A stretch of 8,688 bases of DNA from the NCBI GenBank assembly GCA_964345695.1, contig CAYFSC010000129.1, positions 1-8,688 of the forward strand, in the 5' to 3' direction. Positions 1 through 8,100 of this stretch are shown here, piece after piece. The DNA is from CAYFSC01 sp964345695 (GTDB lineage Bacteria > Bacteroidota > Rhodothermia > Rhodothermales > Salinibacteraceae). The notes under the pieces were generated by a model. The model made no database searches. It was given only the letters and a program-made list of their open reading frames with translations, and was not told where the DNA came from. The position numbers were made by a program, and so were the translations under genes. Numbering within the stretch: the stretch's first letter is position 1; each line of letters begins with the position of its first letter.

Positions 1-1
1 G

Positions 2-61
2 TTTCGCCCCGACCTCGGCACGATGGAGCTGCACGGCCCACGCCTCCGCATGCAGCAATAG
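2..61 (+). CDS. C-terminal end of an unrecognised protein (partial, enters from left edge)
   Basis: The frame beginning at base 2 is open from the window edge to a TAG at 59-61 and encodes 19 residues ending in LHGPRLRMQQ. Sixteen of the 19 codons end in G or C, the codon bias expected of a real gene in this GC-rich DNA. The peptide mixes charged and hydrophobic residues as a normal protein tail would. I do not recognise the family, and too little is present to assign a function. It runs in the same direction as the lipoprotein gene that starts 269 bases downstream. A chance open frame of this length is possible, so confidence is limited. Confidence 0.42.
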   Translation, partial: FRPDLGTMELHGPRLRMQQ

Positions 62-330
62 GACGCTGGTATGTTGACTTTCCCTCGTGAGAGGGACACC
101 TTCCCGGACGAATCGGCCCCCCATCGAAGCTGCGGTGGGTGGAGGCGGTCGAACGAAGCACGTCCAGAACGCGTTGCTGGAAGTGTCGTATTGCTTGCCT
201 GCCCCGAAAGGCGTTTCTGCTTTGCCCGGCCAGTCGCTCGGCCGTCCCGAACAGCGACCCGGATCGGTTCTCCGAGAGGGACGGGGCTGGGCCTCCCCTT
301 CGTTTCTGGTTCTACACAACAGAACGCACG
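62..330. other. Intergenic region upstream of the lipoprotein gene
   Basis: This stretch lies between the partial gene and the lipoprotein gene. A small perfect hairpin sits at 81-96 (TCCCTC, loop GTGA, GAGGGA), 19 bases after the first stop codon. It has no following T-run, so it is not a clear intrinsic terminator. No convincing -35/-10 pair or Bacteroidota-type TTTG/TAnnTTTG promoter could be identified. Open frames that cross this region and continue into the lipoprotein gene have poor, arginine- and cysteine-rich translations and look like chance extensions. Confidence 0.5.
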
Positions 331-888
331 ATGTCTTTTCTGCGCACGGTTCTTGCCACGCCCTTTCTGCTTCTTTTGGTTGCCGGATGCGGCAGCAGCG
401 GAGCCACCGTCTCGTATGAGCCCTCCAGCGATCGGACGACGTATCGCACCCGTTCCTACACCGTTTCTACCATTTCGGGCGCGAACTTCGCAAGCTCGAA
501 GTCAATCAACTTGCGTGCTCTTGGGCGCTGCCAGGGACAGGGTTGCTCACCCGAGACGGTGCAACTGGTGTTCTCGGCAAGTGGGAACTCTGCGCTGTCG
601 CTGTCGGGCCTTGAGGGTGAAATCACCGCGGGCGGCACCGAGATCGAGTGGAGCAGCGCCGAAGCCAGCCGAAGCTCGACCGACGCAGGCGACGACGAAA
701 TGCTCAACGTCGTCGGTACGTTTGCAACGATCGATGTCAGCCTTTCTCAACTGGAGCAAATTGCCACGGCCTCGTCGGTGGAGGGGTCGATTGGCGGGAC
801 CTCTCTCAACATCAGTGAAAGTGTACAGGCTGGCTTCCGGAGTCTCCTCGAGAAAATTCGAACTCCGTCGTCGCAGGGCAGCGCGTAG
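331..888 (+). CDS. Small exported lipoprotein of unknown function
   Basis: The gene encodes 185 residues. The start at 331 is chosen because it places a textbook lipoprotein signal peptide at the N-terminus: a charged start (MSFLRT), a hydrophobic core, and a lipobox LVAGC with the lipidated cysteine at residue 20. The frame is open back to 139, but the added 64 residues do not resemble a protein and would bury the signal. No clear Shine-Dalgarno precedes the ATG. The mature protein is rich in Ser, Thr and Gly. It has one cysteine pair, C67 and C72 (CQGQGC), and alternating hydrophobic/polar stretches such as VQLVFSASG, suggesting a small beta-rich domain. The residues after Cys20 are Gly-Ser-Ser-Gly with no acidic patch, so it may stay on the periplasmic side; this is inference. 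I recognise no family. It converges on the GWxTD gene, 194 bases away. Confidence 0.8.
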   Translation: MSFLRTVLATPFLLLLVAGCGSSGATVSYEPSSDRTTYRTRSYTVSTISGANFASSKSINLRALGRCQGQGCSPETVQLVFSASGNSALSLSGLEGEITAGGTEIEWSSAEASRSSTDAGDDEMLNVVGTFATIDVSLSQLEQIATASSVEGSIGGTSLNISESVQAGFRSLLEKIRTPSSQGSA

Positions 889-920
889 TACTCTTTCAGC
901 CGTCATTCTTCGTGTTGAAG

Positions 921-1023
921 TGATCCCGAAACCCCTGGCACGTCGTCCCGAGCGACGCCGCGGGATCTCCCCAAAACCGGCTGCCACGCCCGCGGAGATG
1001 TCTCCGCGCGGATCGGGATGACA
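921..1023. repeat. REP-like palindromic repeat between convergent genes
   Basis: The sequence holds two related motifs in opposite orientation. The first, 942-952 (GTCGTCCCGAG), pairs with 1012-1022 (ATCGGGATGAC) at 9 of 11 positions. Inside it is a perfect hairpin at 991-1008 (CGCGGAGA, TG, TCTCCGCG). GATCCCG at 922-928 is also inverted by CGGGATC at 961-967. On the minus strand, the segment covering 943-968 resembles the common extragenic repeat theme of an ATCCC half, a GC-rich centre and CGGGATGA. No T-run follows on either strand, so it is not a standard intrinsic terminator, although its position between two converging genes would suit transcript-end protection. Its repeat status cannot be proven from one copy. 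Confidence 0.55.
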
Positions 1024-1082
1024 AACCCGGACGGAGGTCTGAGATCGCGCTTCCCGCCTGGACAAGCAGGACGGACGCACCT

Positions 1083-3179
1083 CTACTCCGCGTTCTCGAA
1101 GGCAATCGTCCGCTGCACCTGCTGTCCGCGATTCTCGTCCGTGACGCGGACGGTAATGGCGAGCATGCCCGCTTCCGTCAGGTCCCAGGCATCCAGGTCG
1201 AGGGTGATAAACTCCTCGGTGCGGGATTGGCTGCCCTCGTAGGTGGACCGCATGACGGTCTGGGAGCGATCCTCTCCGCCGAACACACCACGGACCCCCC
1301 GTTTGTCCGTCACCCGTTCGACCCGGTACTCCACGGTGTACTCCGTCCGGCCCTCGGCATCCATCCGGAGATTGTAGAGTTCGAAGTAGAGCGCCAGGGG
1401 GCGGTCTTCGTCAAGCGTCGCGAACGGGTAGGGCGTCATCGCGTCGCGGCGCGGGGCTGCGTCTGGGGGAAGACGCCCCGGCATAACGTCGCTCATCACT
1501 AGGCCCGTCGTCGAGCCGGGCAGGGCAGCCAGCGAGTCGATACGGTGGACGGCGCGCTTGGTCAGCGGTCCTCGCTGAACGCGCCCGGTCGCGCGCGACA
1601 GCGCGACGCGCTGGTCCCATTGCAGCCCCACGTGGAAGGGATCGGAGTCGCCTGTCATCGTAAACGTCTGCACGTCGACCGGGGCGCGGTGTCCGCTCGC
1701 ATCGCGCGCGACGAAGTACTGCTGGTCGAACGTATCGCCTCGGCGAAACGCCGTGTCCTGCTGCACGGCCCGCAGGCGTACGAGGTGCCCGGCCGGATCC
1801 GAGAAGCCAGCGTCGTCCAGGGTTTGCTCTGTAGCGTCGGACAGCGTGAGGGCTTCGGGCGGATGGCTCCACGCCACGCGCACCTCTGTGCTGCCGGCCT
1901 CCGACAAAAACCGAGCAGCACGGACCGCGACGGGCAGCCGCTCGGTGCCGTCCATCACGGTGCTGTGCGCAGCGGGCATGCGCCGGGTCCTCCGCTTTGC
2001 ATCCTGCACATCGCGGGCGGCGCTCTGGTGCAGATGGTTGGAGACAAATTCGTTCGGGTAGCCCGAGGCCGGCCCCGGACCGGGACCGACCGTCTTGCGC
2101 TGGCCGACGCCGCTCCCGACCGTACGCGACTGCGACGGCGACAGGGCCCCCATGTCGATGAGGCGTGCCTGCTCTTCTTGCCAGCCGGCGTAGTTGGCGA
2201 TGGTACTGTAGCGCTGGGCGTAGCTGATATGCGACTGCGACAGACGCTCGTAGATGTGCTCCAGGGCCGCAATCGCCGACACGGCCTTGTTCAGCGTGCG
2301 CTCGGATCGCCCTCCGTATCCGCCACGAAGCTGCGGGGGGAGAAGCTCCTTCGTCGGGCTCAATTGAAAGTACCCGTCTTCTTTCACGAAGAGGTATTTG
2401 CCCGTTTGATCGATCTGCGGGTACACCCAGAGCACGTTATCGGGGAAGTCGTGCCGCGACACCGGGACCCCAAACCGAAAGACATCTCGGTTGAACTCCG
2501 TGTCGTTGAAGGCCACCGACTGGCGGCGCGTCGGGGCACCGAACCGGACGTAGACGGCTCCCCGCACATCCCACCCGGCCGGTTTGCACTCCGGCGTGCC
2601 ACAGGCAAATGCGGTCTGCGCATGGGCCACGCGCTGCAGATGCTCAATCAGGCGCTCGTTGCGTGCCGTCGCTGGCAGCGGGTCCTGGCGTCGCCACCAT
2701 TGCACGAGCGTCGTTCCGGCCGCGGGCGCGAAGGCCGCCTCCTGCACAGACGCTCCCTGAAGCACGTGCTCTTTCGTCGCGTCCGGCAGGATGGGGACAA
2801 GCTGCGCCACGTGCCGGCGCACGATGGTTTCGGGGGCGGCATCCAGTCCGGGTCCAGCCTGTCTCAGAATGGATGTGTACGCCTGTGCAGCTTCGTCCTC
2901 GTGCGTGTCGACCCCGGCACGCAACAGGCCTTGGAGATAAGCATCCGCCAGGCGCAGGTCCACAGGTCCCGCCTCGCTCTGTGCGTCGAAGGCGCGGGAG
3001 AGCATCAGGGCCTGAGACGTGCCGCCGCGGGCCAAGGCATGCGCCCCCCCTGCCAGCGCGGAATCAACCGGTATAGCAATCGCTGCGTGTGGTGGTGCTT
3101 GCTGAGCGTGTCCTAGGAGCGGCACCAGCAGCAGCGCGAAACTGCCGCACGCCACGGACCGCCGAAGCCAGTTCCACAT
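1083..3179 (-). CDS. Secreted GWxTD-domain-containing protein, divergent signature
   Basis: The gene encodes 698 residues from the start at 3179. That start gives a signal peptide (MWNWLRRS, a hydrophobic core, then LLGHA before QQ, cleavage near residue 25). An upstream ATG at 3284 in the same frame would add 35 arginine-rich residues and lie inside the repeat element. Residues 45-140 look helical. Residues 161-255 match the GWxTD domain: a WWRRQDPLPATARNE entry segment, then a helix, then AGWDVRGAVYVRFGAP and finally WVYP. The usual GW-x-TD-RG is shortened to GW-DV-RG (202-207), and a C193/C198 pair sits just before it. Residues 355-373 form a Gly/Pro-rich linker. Residues 594-698 match the C-terminal part of the family (ALYFELYNL, TVEYRVERV, AITVRVTD). 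The molecular role of GWxTD proteins is poorly known; location is probably periplasmic or extracellular. No Shine-Dalgarno is evident. Confidence 0.85.
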   Translation of the reverse strand: MWNWLRRSVACGSFALLLVPLLGHAQQAPPHAAIAIPVDSALAGGAHALARGGTSQALMLSRAFDAQSEAGPVDLRLADAYLQGLLRAGVDTHEDEAAQAYTSILRQAGPGLDAAPETIVRRHVAQLVPILPDATKEHVLQGASVQEAAFAPAAGTTLVQWWRRQDPLPATARNERLIEHLQRVAHAQTAFACGTPECKPAGWDVRGAVYVRFGAPTRRQSVAFNDTEFNRDVFRFGVPVSRHDFPDNVLWVYPQIDQTGKYLFVKEDGYFQLSPTKELLPPQLRGGYGGRSERTLNKAVSAIAALEHIYERLSQSHISYAQRYSTIANYAGWQEEQARLIDMGALSPSQSRTVGSGVGQRKTVGPGPGPASGYPNEFVSNHLHQSAARDVQDAKRRTRRMPAAHSTVMDGTERLPVAVRAARFLSEAGSTEVRVAWSHPPEALTLSDATEQTLDDAGFSDPAGHLVRLRAVQQDTAFRRGDTFDQQYFVARDASGHRAPVDVQTFTMTGDSDPFHVGLQWDQRVALSRATGRVQRGPLTKRAVHRIDSLAALPGSTTGLVMSDVMPGRLPPDAAPRRDAMTPYPFATLDEDRPLALYFELYNLRMDAEGRTEYTVEYRVERVTDKRGVRGVFGGEDRSQTVMRSTYEGSQSRTEEFITLDLDAWDLTEAGMLAITVRVTDENRGQQVQRTIAFENAE

Positions 3180-3253
3180 CGGTTCATCTGTCAAGATATG
3201 AGTGTCGCTTGATCTTGCAGGCCGGACCGCTTCCGCACGACGGTCGCTCTTTG

Positions 3254-3451
3254 AGAACCTGTTTGACGGACTGCCTGCGGCCACCCCAGGAGTACTTCTT
3301 CGCTGCGCTCAGGGCGCTGCGACTTCGCGGATCTCGCGGAAAAACGGCTACTGCACTCGCCCGGTAGTTCCACTACAGGGCTCGTTTGAGCGCCGTTTTT
3401 TCGCGTCGCCCGCTGTGTCTCGGCTTCTCATCCATCCACCAAACAGGTTCT
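3254..3451. mobile_element. MITE-like non-autonomous element with 12-bp terminal inverted repeats
   Basis: A perfect 12-bp inverted repeat bounds this 198-base stretch: AGAACCTGTTTG at 3254-3265 and CAAACAGGTTCT at 3440-3451. Nested inside is a second inverted repeat, CGCGGAAAAACGGC at 3335-3348 against GCCGTTTTTTCGCG at 3392-3405, which pairs over 14 positions with one G-T. There is no coding region inside, and short open frames crossing it are arginine- and serine-rich and unconvincing. Size, ends and lack of genes fit a miniature transposable element mobilised in trans. I see no clear target-site duplication, so the ends are provisional, and an old insertion or a structured regulatory region are alternatives. 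It lies between the SusCD terminator and the start of the GWxTD gene, 74 bases upstream of that ATG, so it could supply or interrupt that gene's promoter. Confidence 0.5.
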
Positions 3452-3462
3452 GGGCCGGCCCA
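3451..3462. repeat. Perfect 12-bp palindrome abutting the MITE-like element
   Basis: TGGGCCGGCCCA is identical to its own reverse complement. It shares its first base with the right end of the 12-bp terminal inverted repeat. It may be an insertion target, a protein-binding site or a chance GC-rich palindrome. Confidence 0.4.
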
Positions 3463-3530
3463 ATCGTCGGTACGTGTTCTATGAAGGGAGCGAGAAAATG
3501 ATGCATTGGCCGCAAAAGAACGGTCGCCAC

Positions 3531-3573
3531 AAAAAAAGCCGTGCCGACCTCCAACGGGGGAGGTCGGCACGGC
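3531..3573 (-). terminator. Strong intrinsic terminator of the SusC-SusD operon
   Basis: Read on the minus strand, a perfect 15-bp stem (GCCGTGCCGACCTCC pairing with GGAGGTCGGCACGGC, 3559-3573 with 3538-3552) with a six-base loop CCCGTT is followed directly by seven T residues (A-run 3531-3537 on the plus strand). It lies 69 bases past the SusD stop codon. The opposite strand has no T-run after the stem, so termination is directional. It should separate the uptake operon from the GWxTD gene transcribed in the same direction. Confidence 0.95.
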
Positions 3574-3596
3574 ATGACGCGTCTCCAGAACGGGAT

Positions 3597-3629
3597 GCCT
3601 CTGCAGGTTAGGAGACCGCCTGCAGGGGC
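3597..3629 (-). other. Accessory hairpin just after the SusD stop
   Basis: CTGCAGG at 3601-3607 and CCTGCAG at 3619-3625 form a perfect 7-bp inverted repeat with an 11-base loop. Three further pairs lie outside it beyond one mismatch on the minus-strand transcript (3597-3599 with 3627-3629). It lies 13 bases after the SusD gene and 23 bases before the terminator stem, giving tandem 3'-end hairpins. No T-run follows this first hairpin, so it may stabilise the transcript end rather than terminate it. Confidence 0.5.
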
Positions 3630-3642
3630 AGCCGAAAGGCTT

Positions 3643-5058
3643 TTAGTAACCCGGGTTCTGGTTGTCTTCGGTCAGCGCATCGTTCACGTCGATCGCCCGC
3701 TGCGGGATCGGAAGGATCCGCTGGGGGTTGCCTGGCTCCGCCGACGCGGCTCCGCTGTCGATGGGGCGTCCCAGACGCTGCAGATCGTGACGACGGTCGC
3801 CTTCAAAGGCGAGCTCGTACCGACGCTGGCGAATGATCTCGTCAATCAGCTCCTGCCCCGTGAGTCCGCTGGCCTCCGGGAGGTCGGCGCGGGTGCGAAT
3901 GTCGTTCACGAGGTCGAGCGCCTCCGACTCGTTTCCAAGCCGGGCCAGCGCCTCGGCACGGATCAAGAACATCTCGGACGTGCGCAGGACCGGCGCATCA
4001 TCGCCGAGCGTGGACTCGGTCCACTTGTTGGTCCAGACCTCCCCCTCCAGTTCGTACAGCAGTGCGTCGCCGTTGAACTCGCCGAGCGAGGCGCGAATGT
4101 CACCGTCCTCGGCGTCCGTGAGGAAGCCGGCGAGCGGGTTCGCATCGCCACGACCGCCCAGTGGACTGGGCAGGTAGAACGAGCTCGGGAAGGCGTTGAC
4201 GCCCGTGTTGTCGATGCTGCTGAAGGAGACCGCAAAGACAATCTCCGTGCTCGACTCGTTCTGGTACGGCTCGGCCGGCGCCGACAGGCTAAACACATCC
4301 TGATCGATCACGGACTGCGCCCGGTCGGCGGCCTCCTGCCAGCGTCCCTGGTACAGGCTGACCTTGGCCAGAAGCGCGTTCGCACTTCCCTGTCCGGCCC
4401 GCTTCCGCGCTCCCTTCACGTCAAGACGACTGACGGCGTCTTCAAGGTCGGCGCGGATCTGCGCGTAGACTTCTCCGACCGAGGCGCGCGGCTTGTTGAA
4501 CTCCGGCTCCGTCGACTCGACGGCCTCCGTCTGCAGGATGACAGCCGGCTGATTGTTCTCCGCGCCCGGCTCGAACGGCTGGCCAAACCAGCGAACGAGG
4601 TTGAAGTAGGTGAGCGCACGGATGAACTTGGCCTGCCCCACGAGGTCGTCGACCTTCGACTGGCTGATGTTGGGCACATCCGCCGCGTTGTCGATCACCA
4701 GGTTGGCCCGGTTGATGGTGTCGTAGTGGTCGGACCAGATGTTTTGCGTCGGGCCGTGCGAGGCCGTCACATTAAAGTTTTCGGCGTTGTTCCACGTCCG
4801 GAAGGAGCCGGTGAAGTTGGCCACGTCTGCAGTGAAGTCCGCAGCGATCACCGGGAAGCCGCCATACATTCCATTTTGCTGAAGCCCGGAGTAGGCCGCT
4901 GTCAGGGCCCCTTCGGCCCCTGGAATGTTGGCGAAGACCTGATCGGGCGGAACGGACTGCTCCGGTTCTTTGTCGATGGTTTGGTCACACGCCGTCAGGC
5001 CCAGAAGGCCCACAGCGACGAGAGCGGTAAAGAGCCACTTCGTAGAAAGGTATTGCAT
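3643..5058 (-). CDS. SusD/RagB-family surface lipoprotein, nutrient-binding partner of SusC
   Basis: The gene encodes 471 residues. The start at 5058 gives a lipoprotein signal (MQYLSTKW, hydrophobic core, lipobox GLTAC, lipidated Cys24). The frame is open upstream to 5160, but that extension would bury the signal. A weak GGAA lies 10 bases before the ATG. After Cys24 the tail is acidic (DQTIDKEPE), fitting surface export in this group. SusD hallmarks appear in order: the N-terminal helical region with GALTAAYSGLQ (50-60); GQAKFIRALTYFNLVRWFG (141-159); TPR-like helices to about 250; RTSEMFLIRAEAL (359-371); IIRQRRYELAFEGDRRHDL (408-426); and the closing LPIPQRAIDVN with QNPGY at the C-terminus. 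It acts as the hinged lid over the SusC barrel, capturing ligand. Substrate is not deducible. It is second in the operon, 125 bases after SusC, and is followed by the terminator. Confidence 0.96.
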   Translation of the reverse strand: MQYLSTKWLFTALVAVGLLGLTACDQTIDKEPEQSVPPDQVFANIPGAEGALTAAYSGLQQNGMYGGFPVIAADFTADVANFTGSFRTWNNAENFNVTASHGPTQNIWSDHYDTINRANLVIDNAADVPNISQSKVDDLVGQAKFIRALTYFNLVRWFGQPFEPGAENNQPAVILQTEAVESTEPEFNKPRASVGEVYAQIRADLEDAVSRLDVKGARKRAGQGSANALLAKVSLYQGRWQEAADRAQSVIDQDVFSLSAPAEPYQNESSTEIVFAVSFSSIDNTGVNAFPSSFYLPSPLGGRGDANPLAGFLTDAEDGDIRASLGEFNGDALLYELEGEVWTNKWTESTLGDDAPVLRTSEMFLIRAEALARLGNESEALDLVNDIRTRADLPEASGLTGQELIDEIIRQRRYELAFEGDRRHDLQRLGRPIDSGAASAEPGNPQRILPIPQRAIDVNDALTEDNQNPGY

Positions 5059-5120
5059 AATGCGATTTTTCCAATGGTTGATATCCCGAGTATGCAGCAA
5101 CATGAGCGGAGGAGAGCAGG

Positions 5121-5152
5121 GGAAGGCGTCGCCACAGGGCGACGGTCCTTCC
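5121..5152 (-). promoter_or_regulatory. Intercistronic hairpin between SusC and SusD genes
   Basis: On the minus-strand transcript, GGAAGG, a two-base bulge (AC), CGTCGCC, the loop CTGT, GGCGACG and CCTTCC form a 13-bp stem with one bulge. It starts 31 bases after the SusC stop and ends 62 bases before the SusD start. No T-run follows, so it is unlikely to be a full intrinsic terminator. Plausible roles are protecting the 3' end of SusC mRNA after processing, partial attenuation, or setting different SusC and SusD protein levels. The role is inference; the structure is directly visible. Confidence 0.65.
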
Positions 5153-5183
5153 GCCTGCATCCCAACGCCTCCGAGGGGTCCGG

Positions 5184-8100
5184 TTAGAACTGAAGCTGAA
5201 CGCCCCCGGTGAAGGTGCGCTGCTGCGGCGGGGTGAAGAAGAGCTCACCGCGCGCGAGGACGCCTTGCTGCCCGGCGAAGCTTCCCTCAGGATCCCCAAT
5301 GCTCAGCTCGTCGAACGTGAGCAGGTTGGTGCCCTGGAAGTATACCCGCAGGCGCTCGACGCCGAAGTCTCGCACCAGCCGATCAGGCAGGGTGTACCCG
5401 AACGTCAGGTTCTGCAGGCGCAGGTAGCTCGCATCTTCGAGGAAGCGGGTGGAGTTCCGGGTGCTGTTGTCCACGATGTCGCCGAACGTCAGGCGCGGCA
5501 CATCGGTCTGGTCGCCCGGCTCTTGCCAGCGATCGAGCGCGTCCTCGTGGAGGCCGAACGTGGCCGTCAGCATCAGGAACGACTTCGTGCTGTTCAGGAC
5601 GTCGTGGCCCTGCTCGAACGTAAACTGCGTGCGCAGGTCGAAGCCCTTGTAGTTGAACGTGTTCGTGAAGCCACCCGTCCAGGAGGGCAGGATTTGACCG
5701 GTCAGGAAGCGGTCCTCACCTCCGGGGTTGTTGGTCACGCCCCCATCGGCAGCGCGGAACTGCGGCTGGCCCGTTTCCGGATCGACGCCGATGAACTTCG
5801 GCAGGAAGAACCGGAACGGCTCGCCCTCCACCGCACGCTGCGGATCGCTAATGATCGGCTCACCCCCCACGAGCTCCTGCACTTCGTTGTCGTTGAAGGT
5901 GGCGTTGATGCTGGTCGTCCAGCGGAAGTCACCCACGAAGTTCTGGGTTTCCAGCTGCAGCTCGACGCCCTGGTTCACCACCTCGCCGGCGTTCTGCGTG
6001 ACGCTGCCGAAGCCCGAGTTGAGCGGAAGCTGCTTGTTCAGGATGAGCTCCGTCGTCGCCTCGTTGTAGTAGGTGGCCGTGAGGAAGATGCGGTCGTTGA
6101 AGACGCCAAGGTCGAGACCGCCTTCGATGGCGCGCTTCTGCTCCCACTGCAGCTGCGGATTCCCGAGCTGTGCGAGGGCAAGGCCAGGGGCCTGGTTGTA
6201 GTCGGCGCCCCCTGAAGCGAGGGTCAACTGCGGGAAGAAGCCGCCGATGTTGTTGTTTCCGACCCAGCCGATGCCACCGCGCAGCTTCAGGTTTGACAGC
6301 CAGTCAAACCGCTGCATGAAGGCCTCTTGGCCGAGGCGATACGCAAACGATCCAGACCCGAAGGTTCCCCACTCACTGTCTTCGCCGAAGCGGGACGAGC
6401 CGTCGGTGCGAAGGCTTCCTTCCAGGATGTACTTGCCATCGAGCGTGTACGTCGCCCGGCCGAAAAACGAGGCCAGGCCGTCCTTGCGGCTCACCGATGC
6501 AAACGTCGTGAGGGGACTTGCGCCCGACGCCACGTTGCGGAACGACTGCGACGGAAAGTCTTGCGCCTCGGCAAAGACGTTATTGCGCCGCGAATCCTCG
6601 AAGCTCGTCCCGGCGACGACATTCAGGTCGTGGCGACCGGCAAAGCTGCGGTTGTACGTTGCCGTGCCGCGGATGCTGTACCGCCGCTCATCGCGGTAGA
6701 TCTGCGATCCGAAGCCGGTCGGCTGTCCGTCGGTGGTGCGACGGTCGAAGCGCTGAAACTCGTCGATAATAAGCGCGTCGATGCCGCCTTCGGCACGGAG
6801 CGTCAGGCTCGAGAGCGGCTGCGCCTCGACGAAGGTCGTCGAAAGAATGCGCCAGTTGCGGATGTCCGAATTGTTGAGCTCCGAGGAGCCAAGAACGTTG
6901 TCCGCAATGTTCCACGGGTTGTTGAAGTTGAACGTCCCGTCCTCGTTGCGGATCGGCACAATGGGCGGCATCAGCGCCGAGGACGTCAGAACACCGGCCA
7001 CGAGGTTGTCGGAGGCGGCCTGGAAGTTCTGCGTTCGTGTGATCGACGTGTTGGTGCCCACCTGCAACCAGTCGGTGGCTTCCTGCGAGACATTAATGCG
7101 CCCCGAGAAGCGGTCGAACTGGTTGGTCTTTACGAAGCTCTCGTCCTTCGAGAACGTTCCGCTGATGAAGTACTGCGTGTCCTGGTCGCCGCCGCGAACC
7201 GATACGTTGGCTTGCTGGGCGACACCGGTTTCCTCCGCTTCATCCAACCAGGGGAAGGTCTCCGCCTCGGAAGGCTCCGGGAACGGCTGCGCCGTAAATC
7301 CGAACGCCGTCTCGAGCGGCGCCCCGATGGCATCCTCGAACGCTTGCGGATCCTGGCCGCAGAAGCTGAATCCATCGCAGAACTCGACGAAGTTGAAGAC
7401 GGACTCCTGATGGAGCTCGGCCCACTGCGGTCCGTTCACGATCTTCTCGTCGTACTGCGCGGTGGACTGCACGGCGCCGACCTGGTAGCTGGCCGACACG
7501 CTGCGCTCGCCCGACGAACTTCCTTTCTTCGTGGTGATGAGCACCACGCCGTTGGCCGCCCGCGACCCGTAGATGGCGGTCGCCGACGCACCCTTCAGCA
7601 CCTCGATGGACTGGATGTCCTGGCTGTTCAGCGTGGAAAGGGCGTTGGTTTCCTGCCCGAAGCCACCGCCCGTGTCGCTAGACGTGATGGGCGTGCCATC
7701 GACAACGTACAGCGGTTGACTGCTGCCGTTGATCGACGCCACTCCACGCACCGAGACGTTCACAGCGCCCCCGGCCAGTCCGGACGTCGTCGTCACCTGG
7801 ACGCCCGCCTGCCCCTGGAGCAGCTGCTCCGGGGATCCGACCGAACCGATGTCTTCGATGTCGGCCGCGCTGATGCTGGAGATGGAGCCGGTCAGTTCTT
7901 CACGCTGCTGCTGGCCGTACCCGACCACGACGACCTCGTCCATCCCAGCGTAGTCCGCCGCGAGCTCGAAATTCTGCTGCACGGTTTCGCCCGCGCTGAC
8001 GCTGATCTCAGCCGTAGCGGCCGTGTATCCGACGAAGGACGCCCGGACGGTGTACGTGCCGGGGTCAACCTCCAGGGCGTACTGCCCGTTGCGCTGCGTG

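Noticed and set aside
71..1021. Plus-strand open frame of 316 codons overlapping the lipoprotein gene
   Set aside because: It covers the lipoprotein in a different frame and reads through the REP-like repeat; the translation is very rich in Arg, Ser and Pro.
921..1023. Bidirectional intrinsic terminator for the two convergent genes
   Set aside because: The hairpins are good, but no T-run follows on either strand; a REP-like repeat is the better description.
1545..3116. Plus-strand open frame of 523 codons opposite the GWxTD gene
   Set aside because: It is a shadow of a GC-rich gene. The translation is arginine- and histidine-rich with no recognisable domain, while the minus strand has a signal peptide and family motifs.
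3189..3194. TTGACA on the minus strand just upstream of the GWxTD start
   Set aside because: It lies only nine bases before the ATG, so a matching -10 box would fall inside the coding region.
3180..3284. Extended start of the GWxTD gene at 3284
   Set aside because: It would add 35 arginine-rich residues before a proper signal peptide, and part of it lies in the inverted-repeat element.
5059..5160. Extended start of the SusD gene at 5160
   Set aside because: It would place 34 residues before the lipoprotein signal and translate through the intercistronic hairpin.
3541..5187. Plus-strand open frame of 548 codons opposite the SusD gene
   Set aside because: It begins inside the terminator stem and lies antisense to a clear SusD protein; the translation is arginine-rich and without domains.
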